A DNA stretch of 59,138 bases, taken from positions 131,524 through 190,661 of the forward strand of contig QGNP01000001.1 of NCBI GenBank assembly GCA_003228125.1. Reading direction: 5' to 3'. Each line of letters opens with the position of its first letter. The stretch's first letter is position 1. Source of the DNA: Chloroflexota bacterium. Its GTDB lineage: Bacteria; Chloroflexota; Dehalococcoidia; UBA2979. The notes under the pieces were generated by a model that saw nothing but the letters and a program-made list of their open reading frames with translations, had not been told where the DNA came from and searched no databases. The position numbers and the translations under genes are program-made. Shown piece after piece: positions 1 through 9,918 of the stretch.

Positions 1-589
1 ATTCATTTATAATCACTCCATTTTGGTCTAAAACGCCATCGATATCTGAAAGTAAAATACATTTTTCTGCTGCAATTGCAATAGCTATTGCAATTGCAGC
101 ATTATCTGCATTTACATTTAATAGTTTATTTTTATTTTTTATATCGGTGACTATTGGAGCAATGACTGGAATTAAATTATTTGTTAGTAGAAAGTTTATA
201 TGAGATTTATTCACTTTAAATATTTCTCCTACATTTCCTAATTCTTTTCCTATACGTTTACCAATTAATAAATTTGCATCAACGCCTGATTGGCCTATCG
301 CATTAATATTATTTTTTAAAAATGACGCAACGATTTTCTTATTGACCACTCCAGCTAGTATGCCAGTGGCAATTTCTAATGCTTCATCATCTGTATAACG
401 TAAACCATTAATAAATTTTACTTCTTTATTCATTTGTTTAGACCATGATGAGATAAGCTTTCCCCCACCATGAACAATGATAACTTGCTTGCCACTTTTT
501 ATTAAAAGAGAAATTTCTTTTACAATTTTTTCGTAACTTTCTAATGAAGATCCACCAATTTTTATTACGATAGTTATCTTTTTTGACAT
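1..589 (-). CDS. argB: Acetylglutamate kinase, 3' end outside window
   Basis: Phosphorylates N-acetylglutamate, the second step of arginine synthesis, in the cytoplasm. The first 196 codons are present and the gene runs off the left edge. The amino acid kinase fold shows in the N-terminal KIGGSS motif, the IVHGGGK loop near residues 39-45 that binds substrate, and NVNADN followed by ILLSDIDGVL near the cut end. The start is the ATG at 587-589, giving MSKKITIVIKIGG. It lies 19 bases downstream of argJ on the same strand, so nth, argJ and argB form a likely transcription unit. An Ala-Ile repeat in the coding sequence is written as a perfect DNA palindrome, listed separately. A LysW-type aminoadipate kinase is a less likely alternative, since argJ is the neighbour. 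Confidence 0.93.
   Translation of the reverse strand, partial: MSKKITIVIKIGGSSLESYEKIVKEISLLIKSGKQVIIVHGGGKLISSWSKQMNKEVKFINGLRYTDDEALEIATGILAGVVNKKIVASFLKNNINAIGQSGVDANLLIGKRIGKELGNVGEIFKVNKSHINFLLTNNLIPVIAPIVTDIKNKNKLLNVNADNAAIAIAIAIAAEKCILLSDIDGVLDQNGVIINE
68..101. repeat. 34-bp perfect palindrome inside argB
   Basis: The top strand from 68 to 101 equals its own reverse complement, with the centre between 84 and 85 and nested TGCAATTGCA units. It encodes the Ala-Ile run just before the EKCILL strand. The protein length here matches ordinary ArgB, so the palindrome is a coding coincidence or a tolerated structure rather than an insertion. Confidence 0.85.
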
Positions 590-608
590 GAGTTTCCTTT
601 ATTATGTA

Positions 609-1844
609 TTAAGTTGTCATTTCGCTGTTTATTTTTACATATTCTTCTGTTAAGTCGCATCCCCATGCAGTTGCTGTGCCTTGTTTTTCGTCGAAGTTAA
701 TTGTTATTAATACGCACTCATTGGACATTTCTTGAATTGCAGATGGTGCATTTGCACTGATCGGCACTCCTTTATCATAGACTTTAATTTTTCCTATATG
801 AATCGTAATTTTTTTTTCATTCATTTTTGGTGTTGTATTTCCAATTGTTGATATAATTCTTCCCCAATTAGGATCTTTTCCTTTAACCATAGTTTTAATT
901 AATAAAGAAGAAATTATAGAACGTGCAACTTTTTTTGCAATTGCATTATTTTTTGCTCCCAATATTTTTGCTTCAATTAATCTTGTTGCACCTTCACCAT
1001 CACGTGCAATTTCTTTCGCTAGAAATTCACAAATAAGATAGATTCCATCTTTGAATATTTGAGCAGATGGATGGATGCTATCAATTTTTCCTACTGAGTC
1101 ATCTCCATTTGCCATTAACATGACCATGTCACACGGAGATGTATCCATATCTATATCAATCATATTGAACGTTTGATTAACGACTTCAGCTAATGTTTTG
1201 TCGATCCATTTTTTATCTAATGAAGCATCTGTAGTAATAAATGCTAACATTGTCGCTAGATTCGGATGAATCATTCCAGCTCCTTTTGCAGTGCCTGCAA
1301 TTTTGTAGACTGCGTTATTGGATTTTATTTCAATAGCAATTTGTTTAGAATGTGTATCGGTTGTTAGAATTGCCTCACTAAATTTCTGACCAGATTTTTT
1401 ACCAAGTTCTATTTTTTCTATGCCTTTTTTAATCTTGTTCATTGGTAGCTCAATGCCAATAACACCCGTTGATGCTAAAGCAACTTCCTGAGGTTTAATT
1501 TTTAATTTTTTACTGATATCTTTAGCTATATCTTTAGCATGAGTTAATCCTATAGCACCAACTGCAGTATTTGCATTTCCAGAATTTACTAGTAAAGCCT
1601 TACACGAATTATTTTTTTTAATTATTTTTTTTGTCCATTTTAATGATTCACCATTTAATTTATTTTGAGTGAATTTAGCAGATACCAAGCACGTGTTATT
1701 ACTATAAAGTAGTGCGAGATCTAATTTGTTTTTTTGTTTGATTCCTGAAGCAATAGCCTCGGCATAGAAACCGGCAGGAGTTGTAATAGTTCCATTTTTA
1801 ATTATCGTGATAGTTGGTTTTGTTATTTTGTTTTTATTTATCAT
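609..1844 (-). CDS. argJ: Bifunctional ornithine acetyltransferase/N-acetylglutamate synthase ArgJ
   Basis: Moves the acetyl group from N-acetylornithine to glutamate, recycling it in arginine synthesis, and in some versions also acetylates glutamate from acetyl-CoA. The 411-residue length is normal. The self-cleavage site is visible as HPNLATMLAF: cleavage between Ala197 and Thr198 would give alpha and beta chains, with Thr198 as the nucleophile. GTAKGAGMI just before it and DPNWGRI near residue 320 are also family motifs. The start is ATG at 1842-1844. argB follows after 19 bases. Mono- versus bifunctionality cannot be told from sequence alone. Confidence 0.95.
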   Translation of the reverse strand: MINKNKITKPTITIIKNGTITTPAGFYAEAIASGIKQKNKLDLALLYSNNTCLVSAKFTQNKLNGESLKWTKKIIKKNNSCKALLVNSGNANTAVGAIGLTHAKDIAKDISKKLKIKPQEVALASTGVIGIELPMNKIKKGIEKIELGKKSGQKFSEAILTTDTHSKQIAIEIKSNNAVYKIAGTAKGAGMIHPNLATMLAFITTDASLDKKWIDKTLAEVVNQTFNMIDIDMDTSPCDMVMLMANGDDSVGKIDSIHPSAQIFKDGIYLICEFLAKEIARDGEGATRLIEAKILGAKNNAIAKKVARSIISSLLIKTMVKGKDPNWGRIISTIGNTTPKMNEKKITIHIGKIKVYDKGVPISANAPSAIQEMSNECVLITINFDEKQGTATAWGCDLTEEYVKINSEMTT

Positions 1845-1874
1845 CTACTTTAATTCCTTTTTTAAATAATAACT

Positions 1875-1913
1875 CGAAACTATTAAAAAATAATATAATT
1901 TTTAATAGTTTCG
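1875..1913. repeat. 15-bp inverted repeat between nth and argJ
   Basis: Arms 1875-1889 and 1899-1913 are exact reverse complements around a 9-base AT loop. It sits in the 80-base gap between nth and argJ. It could act as a weak terminator or an mRNA-processing hairpin between the two genes, but no clean T run follows on the minus strand, so the role is uncertain. Confidence 0.6.
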
Positions 1914-1924
1914 CTACAAAATCA

Positions 1925-2572
1925 TTATTTTATTTTTTGACAGAATTGATTGATAACGCATTCATTGCAAAGCGGTTTTTTTGCATGGCAAATTTTTCTT
2001 CCATGTTCAATTAAATTAAGATGAAATATGCCATATGATTTTTTTTGTAATAGCAACTCTAATGCAATTTGCACATCATCTGCAGCAAGGTTAGTTTCGA
2101 CAAGACCAATTCTCTTTACTATACGTCCAACATGGGTATCAACTGGTATAGATTGTATGCCATAGGCAAACAATAATACGCAAGAGGCAGTTTTTGATCC
2201 GACTCCAGGTAATGATGTTAGCCATGCTAGCGATTCTTCCCTATTCATTTTTTTTAGAAAACTTAAATCATAGCTTTCATTATTTTTTTTAATTATTTGT
2301 AAAACTTTTTTGATTCTTTTAGATTTAAGGTTAGACATACCGCCAATCTTAATCTGTTCTTTTATGGTTTGGGTATTTGCATTTGAAACATTTTCCCAAC
2401 TATTAAATTTGTTCATTAAACGTGCAAATGCTATGCCAGAATTTCTATCTGCCGTATTTTGAGACAATATAGTCAGAATTAGTTCACTTATCCCATCGCC
2501 ATGAGGTCTTATTTTTTTTATGGCATATTTTTTTGATAATATTTGTAGAATTATAGAGATATTTTTTTTCAT
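1925..2572 (-). CDS. nth: Endonuclease III-type DNA glycosylase/AP lyase
   Basis: Base-excision repair enzyme that removes oxidised pyrimidines and nicks the abasic site. All landmarks of the family are present in 215 residues: the helix-hairpin-helix LPGVGSKTA with the catalytic Lys127, the catalytic Asp145 in VDTHVGR, and a C-terminal 4Fe-4S loop Cys195, Cys202, Cys205, Cys211 with the CX6CX2CX5C spacing. The start is ATG at 2570-2572. It is divergent from selD, with an AT-repeat promoter region of 89 bases between them, and is upstream of argJ on the same strand. Confidence 0.94.
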   Translation of the reverse strand: MKKNISIILQILSKKYAIKKIRPHGDGISELILTILSQNTADRNSGIAFARLMNKFNSWENVSNANTQTIKEQIKIGGMSNLKSKRIKKVLQIIKKNNESYDLSFLKKMNREESLAWLTSLPGVGSKTASCVLLFAYGIQSIPVDTHVGRIVKRIGLVETNLAADDVQIALELLLQKKSYGIFHLNLIEHGRKICHAKKPLCNECVINQFCQKIK

Positions 2573-2661
2573 TTTTTTTCTAGTATAGTTTATTAATTAA
2601 AAGAGTATAAAATATATATATATAATATATATTTACTTTAAGTTATTAGTGAGTGTTAAAA

Positions 2662-3705
2662 ATGAATGAAGGAAAAAAGATTAAGTTGACTTCTTTTGCT
2701 AGTTGTGCTGGTTGAGGTGGAAAACTGAGTCATAAGACCCTTGAACAAGTTTTGTTTAAATTAGATAAATATACAAATGATAATAACTTAATCAAAAGTG
2801 ACACTTTTGATGATGCAGCTATTTATAAATTAAATAATGAATTAGCAATAGTTCAAACAATTGATTTTTTCCCACCTGTCGTCGACGATCCTTATCTTTA
2901 TGGAAAAATTGCAGCCGTTAATGCTCTTTCAGACATTTATTGCATGGGCGCAAAGCCAATAACAGCTCTTAATGTCTTTGCTGTTCCTGAAGATCTTGAT
3001 GAAGAATATCTTATTCAGATTCTACAAGGTGGAAACGATGCAGCAAAGGAAGCAGGTACTGTAATTATTGGAGGGCATACTATTATTGATAAAGAACCTA
3101 AATATGGCTTAAGTGTTACTGGAACTATTAATCCAAATAATATTATTTCTTCTAGTGATGCAAAGATTGGCGATAATATTATTTTAACTAAAAAAATTGG
3201 TACGGGAATTATTTTAACTGCAGAAAAAAATTATTCAGTATCGACTGAAATTTATAAAGAAGCTATTGATTCAATGATTCATTTGAATAAAAATGCTGCT
3301 GCAATTGCTTTAAAAAATAATGTAAATGCCATGACTGATGTGACTGGCTTTGGATTGTCTGGTCATTTAATTAATGTGGCCAAAGCCAGCGATGTTTCAA
3401 TATTATTGAGAGTTATTGATGTACCACTATTCAGTGGTTTTAACGATTTAATTTCAAAGAATATTAGCACTGGTGGAGCTGATCGTAATTTTGAAAGTTT
3501 TTCTATGCATATAGATAATTTGCATAGTTATGATAGTTCGGTTTCTTCGATGCTTTTTGATCCACAGACTTCAGGCGGACTACTGTTATTTGTAGATAGT
3601 AAAAATACTATGAATTTATTAGATGAATTAATTGATGCCGGTGAATATGCAGAAGTTATTGGTGAGGTAATTAAAAAAGATAAAAGCTCTATCTCGTTAA
3701 TATAA
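2662..3705 (+). CDS. selD: Selenophosphate synthetase, itself a selenoprotein (in-frame UGA)
   Basis: Makes selenophosphate from selenide and ATP, the selenium donor for selenocysteine and selenouridine. The natural start is ATG 2662-2664. The frame then crosses a TGA at 2713-2715 in the context SCAG-U-GGK and continues unbroken to 3705, for 347 residues. That TGA is residue 18, where other SelD proteins have the catalytic Cys or Sec, and Lys21 three residues on is the usual catalytic lysine. A caller that stops at TGA would start at TTG 2752 and lose the active site. A weak SECIS-like hairpin (C2740-T2742 with A2747-G2749, loop GAAC) lies 24-34 bases past the TGA. The AIRS fold follows, with DDAAIYKL, IGGHTI and the C-terminal FDPQTSGGLL. 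Selenocysteine decoding genes (selA, selB, selC) are not in the window. Confidence 0.95.
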
Positions 3706-3721
3706 AGCTTTTATCTTTTTT
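3673..3721. terminator. Bidirectional intrinsic terminator between selD and groL
   Basis: A 16-bp perfect stem has arms 3673-3688 and 3706-3721 and a 17-base loop, with A-rich and T-rich outer flanks, so it gives a T tract for either strand. The left arm overlaps the last codons of selD. It separates the convergent selD and groL genes. Confidence 0.85.
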
Positions 3722-3762
3722 TTATTTTAAATTTCAGTGCAGTAATTTTATTGATTAAACTA

Positions 3763-5475
<1,713 letters not shown>

Positions 5476-5549
5476 TTAATTTTTAGCATCTTTCTCTTTT
5501 GGGATGCCTGACTAGTTTCTGTAATCAAGTACCCAAGCGCAATAGATAT

Positions 5550-5900
5550 TTAAATTTTTTTTATTTTTTTTATAGGATAATATCTTAAAATAGCTTTTCC
5601 AATTACTTCTGAATTATTAATTAATCCAAATTTTCTACTATCTACACTGTTGAGTGAATTATCACCTATTACATAGTACTGATTATTATTATTAATTGAT
5701 TTTATTCTTTTTAACATTTTTTGATTTTTTAAACCATTAAATACAATTATGTCATATCGATTAATTCGATTAATATAATTGTATTTCCAAATAATTAGCC
5801 AGTCTCCATCATTAATAGTAGGTGACATAGAGTCACCTACTATTTTTATTGACTTGAAATTAAATATTTGAAGCAAATTATGTAAAAAAAATAGAATCAA
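5550..5900 (-). CDS. S26-family signal peptidase, probable nickel SOD maturation protease
   Basis: A 116-residue LexA/signal-peptidase-I type Ser/Lys protease. The catalytic Ser24 sits in GDSMSPT and the general base Lys64 in KMLKRI; the GDN...SVDSR block completes the S26 signature. The short hydrophobic start (residues 2-12) could anchor or peripherally attach it to the membrane. It lies 35 bases downstream of the nickel SOD gene on the same strand. In other bacteria such a small peptidase (SodX/SodN-associated) is needed to cut the SOD leader so that His1 becomes free. The role is inferred from the pairing; it is too short to be the housekeeping LepB. Confidence 0.85.
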   Translation of the reverse strand: MILFFLHNLLQIFNFKSIKIVGDSMSPTINDGDWLIIWKYNYINRINRYDIIVFNGLKNQKMLKRIKSINNNNQYYVIGDNSLNSVDSRKFGLINNSEVIGKAILRYYPIKKIKKI

Positions 5901-5935
5901 TAGATTATCAATTTAACACATATTAAGTCGAGGCA

Positions 5936-6370
5936 TTATTTTTTTGAATCCCAGAAAATTTTAGCAAAATCAGCGACTTGTGATTGCAATTTTGTTGCAT
6001 CATCAATGTTTATTCCCACTCTACATGATGACGCAGTTTTCATTATGTTCCAGGTTTTTTCATGTAAGTCAGGGTATTTTTCTAAATGTGGTGGCTTAAA
6101 ATAATCTCCCCAGATAATTCTTATCTCATGTTTAACTATTTCAGCATTTTTTTCTTTAATGTCGATATATCTTGCTATTGAATTGAGAGATTCTTTTGAA
6201 GAAGTGTCAGCTAAATCAGCAATGAGATTCATCATTTTTGTAACAGTTTCTGCCGCTATTTCAGCTGCTATTGGGTTATAAATTCCACAAGGAATATCAC
6301 AATGAGCAGATGCAGTCAATTTAGGCTCTAATGCATTGAAAATTATATTAGTTAATTTACTCTTATTCAT
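5936..6370 (-). CDS. sodN: Nickel-containing superoxide dismutase precursor
   Basis: Converts superoxide to oxygen and peroxide. The nickel hook is explicit: HCDIPCGIY at residues 23-31, giving mature His1, Cys2 and Cys6 after removal of a 22-residue leader that ends TASA. The mature part of 122 residues matches the usual size. The start is ATG 6368-6370 with GGAGAG just upstream; an upstream TTG would give an odd longer leader with no ribosome site. The gene is followed by its probable leader peptidase. A nickel SOD instead of an iron enzyme is common in iron-poor open-ocean bacteria. Nickel uptake genes are not seen here. Confidence 0.96.
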   Translation of the reverse strand: MNKSKLTNIIFNALEPKLTASAHCDIPCGIYNPIAAEIAAETVTKMMNLIADLADTSSKESLNSIARYIDIKEKNAEIVKHEIRIIWGDYFKPPHLEKYPDLHEKTWNIMKTASSCRVGINIDDATKLQSQVADFAKIFWDSKK

Positions 6371-6522
6371 GGTGCTCTCCGTTAATCTTAATTGTTTATA
6401 AATTATCTTCAAATATTGTAGCATTAATATATATCCAAAAAATTAAAAAATACAATTCATTTTTATTATTTTATAATTTTTTTTTTGATTAGTAGTATTA
6501 TATTTGTAGAATAGAGGTTGCT

Positions 6523-6834
6523 ATGAGAAGACACATATATAATTTTAATTTTAAAGATGATGTTAGTGATGAACAGTATAGTGAGATTTATTCTGCTTTT
6601 GAGGATGAGTTTAATGCAAATCCAGGCATGATACATTTTTCAATGGGTAAAAATATCTCTGAATCTAAAAGACCAATGAAATTCAATACAATTATGACTA
6701 TGGATTTTGAAGATTATAAATCGTTTAGAGACTATGAAGATAATGATAATCATCAAGCTATAAAATTATTGTTACATGAAGCTATTGATGGAATTATGGG
6801 CACTGATTATGATGTTGGCGATACTGCAGAATAG
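6523..6834 (+). CDS. Dabb (stress-responsive alpha/beta barrel) domain protein
   Basis: A 103-residue ferredoxin-like barrel protein of the Dabb type: beta-strand MRRHIYNFNF, a helix with SAFEDEF, a PGMIHFSMG strand, the DFEDYKSFRDYE segment and HQAIKLLLHEAIDG. Proteins of this fold dimerise and include small cyclases and heme-binding enzymes, so no reaction can be assigned. The start ATG has AGAGG upstream. It is divergent from sodN with 150 bases of AT-rich DNA between. An acidic tail ends it. Confidence 0.7.
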   Translation: MRRHIYNFNFKDDVSDEQYSEIYSAFEDEFNANPGMIHFSMGKNISESKRPMKFNTIMTMDFEDYKSFRDYEDNDNHQAIKLLLHEAIDGIMGTDYDVGDTAE

Positions 6835-6864
6835 TAGACGTTAATAATTATTCTCGTTCACTAT

Positions 6865-7482
6865 TTAATCACTATGTTTAAATAGTTCTTCTAGTTCATT
6901 ACGAATAGGATCATTTTTAGGTAAATATTGAGAAAAATCACCTGTAGGCTTAGGTCTTTCTCTATCTCCAGTTTTTTCGTATATTTTGATTCTTTCTTGC
7001 AAAAGCATTAATCCCTGCAATAACGATTCTGGTCGAGGTGGACAACCTGGAACATATACATCTACAGGTGTTATTAAATTAACTCCTGGAAGAACTGAGT
7101 ATGCATAGGCAAAAGGCCCCCCCATAGTTGCGCACCCACCCATGGATATAACCCACTTTGGATCAGCCATTTGCATGTAAATTCTTCTTACAACAGGAGC
7201 CATTTTCCACGTTACGGTACCTGCGACAATCATAAGGTCTGATTGCCTTGGAGAAGCACGAAAAACTTCAGACCCAAATCTTGCAATATCATACCTAGAT
7301 GTTGCAGAAGCTATCATTTCAATTGCGCAGCAAGCAAGACCAAAAGTCACTGGCCATAATGATGATGAACGCGCCCATTTTACAATATTGTCAACAGAAG
7401 TTAGCAAGACATTTTTTCTCACTTCTTCTTCTATAGCTTCATTAAGGCTGTCATTGATTCCTGGTAATACAATTTCTGTCAT
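6865..7482 (-). CDS. nuoB: NADH-quinone oxidoreductase subunit B, isolated copy
   Basis: The peripheral-arm subunit of complex I that holds cluster N2 next to the quinone site. Its four ligands are visible as the Cys51-Cys52 pair in [10 protein letters not shown], Cys117 in MGGCATMGG and Cys147 in PGCPPRPE. At 205 residues it carries a 35-residue N-terminal extension and a C-terminal tail of about 40 residues. No other nuo gene is present on either side, which is unusual because nuoB normally sits between nuoA and nuoC. The nearest same-strand gene upstream is iscS, so cluster assembly and a cluster protein are neighbours. It may be the only nuoB or a second copy. Confidence 0.93.
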   Translation of the reverse strand: MTEIVLPGINDSLNEAIEEEVRKNVLLTSVDNIVKWARSSSLWPVTFGLACCAIEMIASATSRYDIARFGSEVFRASPRQSDLMIVAGTVTWKMAPVVRRIYMQMADPKWVISMGGCATMGGPFAYAYSVLPGVNLITPVDVYVPGCPPRPESLLQGLMLLQERIKIYEKTGDRERPKPTGDFSQYLPKNDPIRNELEELFKHSD

Positions 7483-7521
7483 TATTTATTCTTAACTTTT
7501 GAATTAAAGCATAATAATAAT

Positions 7522-8739
7522 TTAATTATTAAGCCATTCAATTTCATTTTTTTTCATTACTTTTTTTTCTGTCGCTAAATTTCTTAAATTATTTATAACT
7601 TTGGGTAATTTTTTATGAACCTGTTCAATGTCTTTCTCATTATTCATTCTTCCAATACTCAGTCTAAGTGAACCGCGTGCTAAATCATTTGGCATTCCTA
7701 TTGATGTCAGAACATGACTAGGTTCAATTGAACCAGTCGAACAAGCTGATCCTGAGGAAGCAGCTATTCCATTAATATCAAGTCCTAGTAATATTGATTC
7801 TCCTTCAACTCCTGCTATAATCATTGAAAGTAAACCAGGGATTCTATCTGTAATCTCTGTTGGTCCTGTAAATCCAATATCACTAATTTTATCTTTAATT
7901 CCTTGCATTAGATACATATATAAATTTCTATCATGCTGAATGTCTTCGTCTCTTGTATTGTTACTTATTTCCATTGCTTTGGATAGCCCAACTATGGATG
8001 CAACATTTTCAGTACCTGCTCGCATGTTTTGTTCTTGCCCTCCTCCAACTATTTGTGGAGAAATAGGCGTACCATTTTTAATGTATAAAACACCTACTCC
8101 TTTTGGACCATAAAATTTATGCCCAGTAAATGATAATAAATCAATACCTAGTTGCTTAACATTAATGTTATGGTGCGCTACATATTGAACTGAATCAGTA
8201 TGAAATAAAATATCTGGTCTTTCTTTTTTTATAGCCTTAACTATTTCTCTAATATTATTAATTGCACCTAGTTCATTATTGGCATGCATAATTGAAATTA
8301 ATTTTGTTTCATTTTTAATGTTTTTTAATATTTCATTTTTTTCAATAATGCCATTTTTTGTTGGATTAATGAGAGAAAAAGATATTTTTCCTTGAGTAAA
8401 TAATAATTCGATCGGATCAATAATCGCATGATGTTCAATTGAACTGGTTAAAATATCAATTTTTTGTCCAGAAAATGCATCTATTACACCTCTGATTGCT
8501 AAATTATTTGATTCAGAACCACCAGAGGTAAAAAATATTTCTTCGGGATTTGCTCCAATTGAATTTGCAATGTATTCTCTAGCATTATCAATCGCCCTTG
8601 ATGCTTTTTGGCCCTCTAGATATATTGAAGATGGGTTATGCCAATTTTCTAAGAAATAATTATTCATTACATTTATTACTTCTGTTTCTACAGGAGTAGT
8701 TGCTGCATGATCAAGGTAAATTCTTTTTGTAGAATCCAT
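7522..8739 (-). CDS. iscS: Cysteine desulfurase, IscS/NifS class
   Basis: PLP enzyme that takes sulfur from cysteine for Fe-S clusters and other thio-cofactors. The PLP lysine is Lys208 in FTGHKFYGPKG, the histidines His103-His104 lie in SIEHHAI, and the persulfide cysteine is Cys333 in the flexible SGSACSTGS loop typical of class I enzymes. It has 405 residues. A second, class II enzyme (SufS) exists in the suf operon at 20334, so this one may serve tRNA thiolation or, given selD here, selenium delivery. That is inference. It is divergent from the A-type carrier gene at 8906. Confidence 0.93.
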   Translation of the reverse strand: MDSTKRIYLDHAATTPVETEVINVMNNYFLENWHNPSSIYLEGQKASRAIDNAREYIANSIGANPEEIFFTSGGSESNNLAIRGVIDAFSGQKIDILTSSIEHHAIIDPIELLFTQGKISFSLINPTKNGIIEKNEILKNIKNETKLISIMHANNELGAINNIREIVKAIKKERPDILFHTDSVQYVAHHNINVKQLGIDLLSFTGHKFYGPKGVGVLYIKNGTPISPQIVGGGQEQNMRAGTENVASIVGLSKAMEISNNTRDEDIQHDRNLYMYLMQGIKDKISDIGFTGPTEITDRIPGLLSMIIAGVEGESILLGLDINGIAASSGSACSTGSIEPSHVLTSIGMPNDLARGSLRLSIGRMNNEKDIEQVHKKLPKVINNLRNLATEKKVMKKNEIEWLNN

Positions 8740-8905
8740 TTTTTCCTTAAGTGAGATGTTAATTACATATTATATTATTTTATATTAATAAATAAGTTAT
8801 TAAATACATTATTGAGTAAAAAGAGTTTTTGCTTTATCATTAATTTGTGCTATGAAGCCACTGAATGATAATAACATTAAACTTAATATTTAGAAAGTGA
8901 AAATA

Positions 8906-9367
8906 ATGAATAGAGACTTAACTTCAACAAATACAGATGTTGATCCTAGCACCACTAGAGATTTAACTCATGAATCTCCTTTAGTCGAGACTGTATTCAA
9001 CAGTCAAACTCAAATAGTCAATGTTACTTCTTTTGCAGCTGATAAAGCCAAGCAATTGATGAGTGACAGAAATATGAAAGATGCTGCTTTAAGAATTTTC
9101 GTTACTCAAGGTGGATGCGCAGGATATGAATATGGTATGTCTTTAGCTGAAACTATTGAAAGCTCAGATAAGGTCATAGAACAAAATGGCTTAAAAATAG
9201 TGGTCGACAATGAAGTCGTACCATTGATTAATGGCATGCAGATTGATTATGTTGATGATATTATGAAGTCAGGATTTACGATTAATAATCCAAATGCAAC
9301 AGCATCTTGTAAATGTGGTACTTCTTTTCAAACTGCTAATAATTCAGGCAGCCCAAGTTCATGTTAA
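8906..9367 (+). CDS. A-type iron-sulfur carrier (IscA/ErpA family)
   Basis: Cluster carrier that hands Fe-S units to apo-proteins. The three ligands are Cys71 (TQGGCAGYEYGM), Cys135 and Cys137 (SCKCGTS). The A-type domain begins near residue 36, so the 153-residue protein has an extra acidic and Ser/Thr-rich N-terminus, and its tail adds another Cys at the very end. Start ATG 8906 is preferred over GTG 8897. It is divergent from iscS and heads a run of three small genes on the plus strand. Whether it is ErpA, IscA or SufA cannot be decided. Confidence 0.9.
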   Translation: MNRDLTSTNTDVDPSTTRDLTHESPLVETVFNSQTQIVNVTSFAADKAKQLMSDRNMKDAALRIFVTQGGCAGYEYGMSLAETIESSDKVIEQNGLKIVVDNEVVPLINGMQIDYVDDIMKSGFTINNPNATASCKCGTSFQTANNSGSPSSC

Positions 9368-9383
9368 TTTAATGAGCTAGCAA

Positions 9384-9890
9384 GTGACTTCTTCAAGGCC
9401 TGATCCAAAAAATTCTGACTGGGATAATATTGATTATTGGAATGAAAGAATTAAATCTGTCGTAGGCGGGTCTATACCTATAATTATTGAAAAAGTTTCT
9501 TTAGACGAAGTGATTTTAAGCTTAGAAGTTGATTACAGATCTCATCAACCGAGCGGGATACTACATGGAGGTATTTCTGTTTTATTGGCAGAGACTGCTG
9601 CTTCTATAGCCGCACATAGAAATACTGCTGATAATAAAAGAGTAGTTGGTTTAGAAATTAATGCCAATCATATTCGTTCTGTTAGCAAAGGCAACATTTA
9701 TGCTATTGCAGTGCCAGTACATGTAGGTAGATCGACTCATATTTGGTCTATTAAAATCGTAGATGAAATCGATCAAATTATTTGCATATCAAGATGCACA
9801 GTTGCGATATTAGATAAAAATGATGATGTAATTTCTGAAAAATTTCCTGAAAAATATCAAATTAGTAAATTAAAGGATAATAAATTATGA
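9384..9890 (+). CDS. PaaI-type hotdog thioesterase
   Basis: A 168-residue hotdog-fold protein. The central helix motif HGGISVLLAETAASIAA, with the preceding SGIL, is that of PaaI/YdiI acyl-CoA thioesterases; the Glu in LAETAA is the usual catalytic acid. The GTG start at 9384 is the only reasonable one. It follows the carrier gene by 16 bases, and its stop overlaps the first start codon of the next gene, so these are probably cotranslated. Likely substrate is an aryl- or enterobactin-type acyl thioester, not resolved. Confidence 0.85.
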   Translation: MTSSRPDPKNSDWDNIDYWNERIKSVVGGSIPIIIEKVSLDEVILSLEVDYRSHQPSGILHGGISVLLAETAASIAAHRNTADNKRVVGLEINANHIRSVSKGNIYAIAVPVHVGRSTHIWSIKIVDEIDQIICISRCTVAILDKNDDVISEKFPEKYQISKLKDNKL

Positions 9891-9918
9891 ATGATGAAAA
9901 AATTATGAATGATGAAAA
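9883..9918. repeat. 18-bp perfect tandem duplication at a start codon
   Basis: Bases 9883-9900 and 9901-9918 are identical. Each copy carries an ATG, so the downstream DinB-like gene has two in-frame starts (9887 and 9905), and its N-terminus repeats MNDE. The first copy overlaps the stop codon of the thioesterase gene. Confidence 0.95.

Noticed and set aside
2752-3705. selD called from TTG 2752 as a 317-residue protein
   Set aside because: This start removes the catalytic Sec/Lys loop; the ATG 2662 frame with one TGA fits SelD from its first residues.
5483-5510. CIRCE-like heat shock operator upstream of groL
   Set aside because: TTAGCATC and GATGCCTGA are only partly complementary, and the spacing and core differ from TTAGCACTC-N9-GAGTGCTAA.
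6485-6512. Sigma-70 promoter TTGATT-16-TAGAAT ahead of the Dabb gene
   Set aside because: The -10 would end 10 bases before the ATG and place the transcript start beyond the ribosome site.
8852-8893. 13-codon upstream ORF before the A-type carrier gene
   Set aside because: No ribosome site and no conserved feature; short ATG-to-stop frames are expected by chance in AT-rich DNA.
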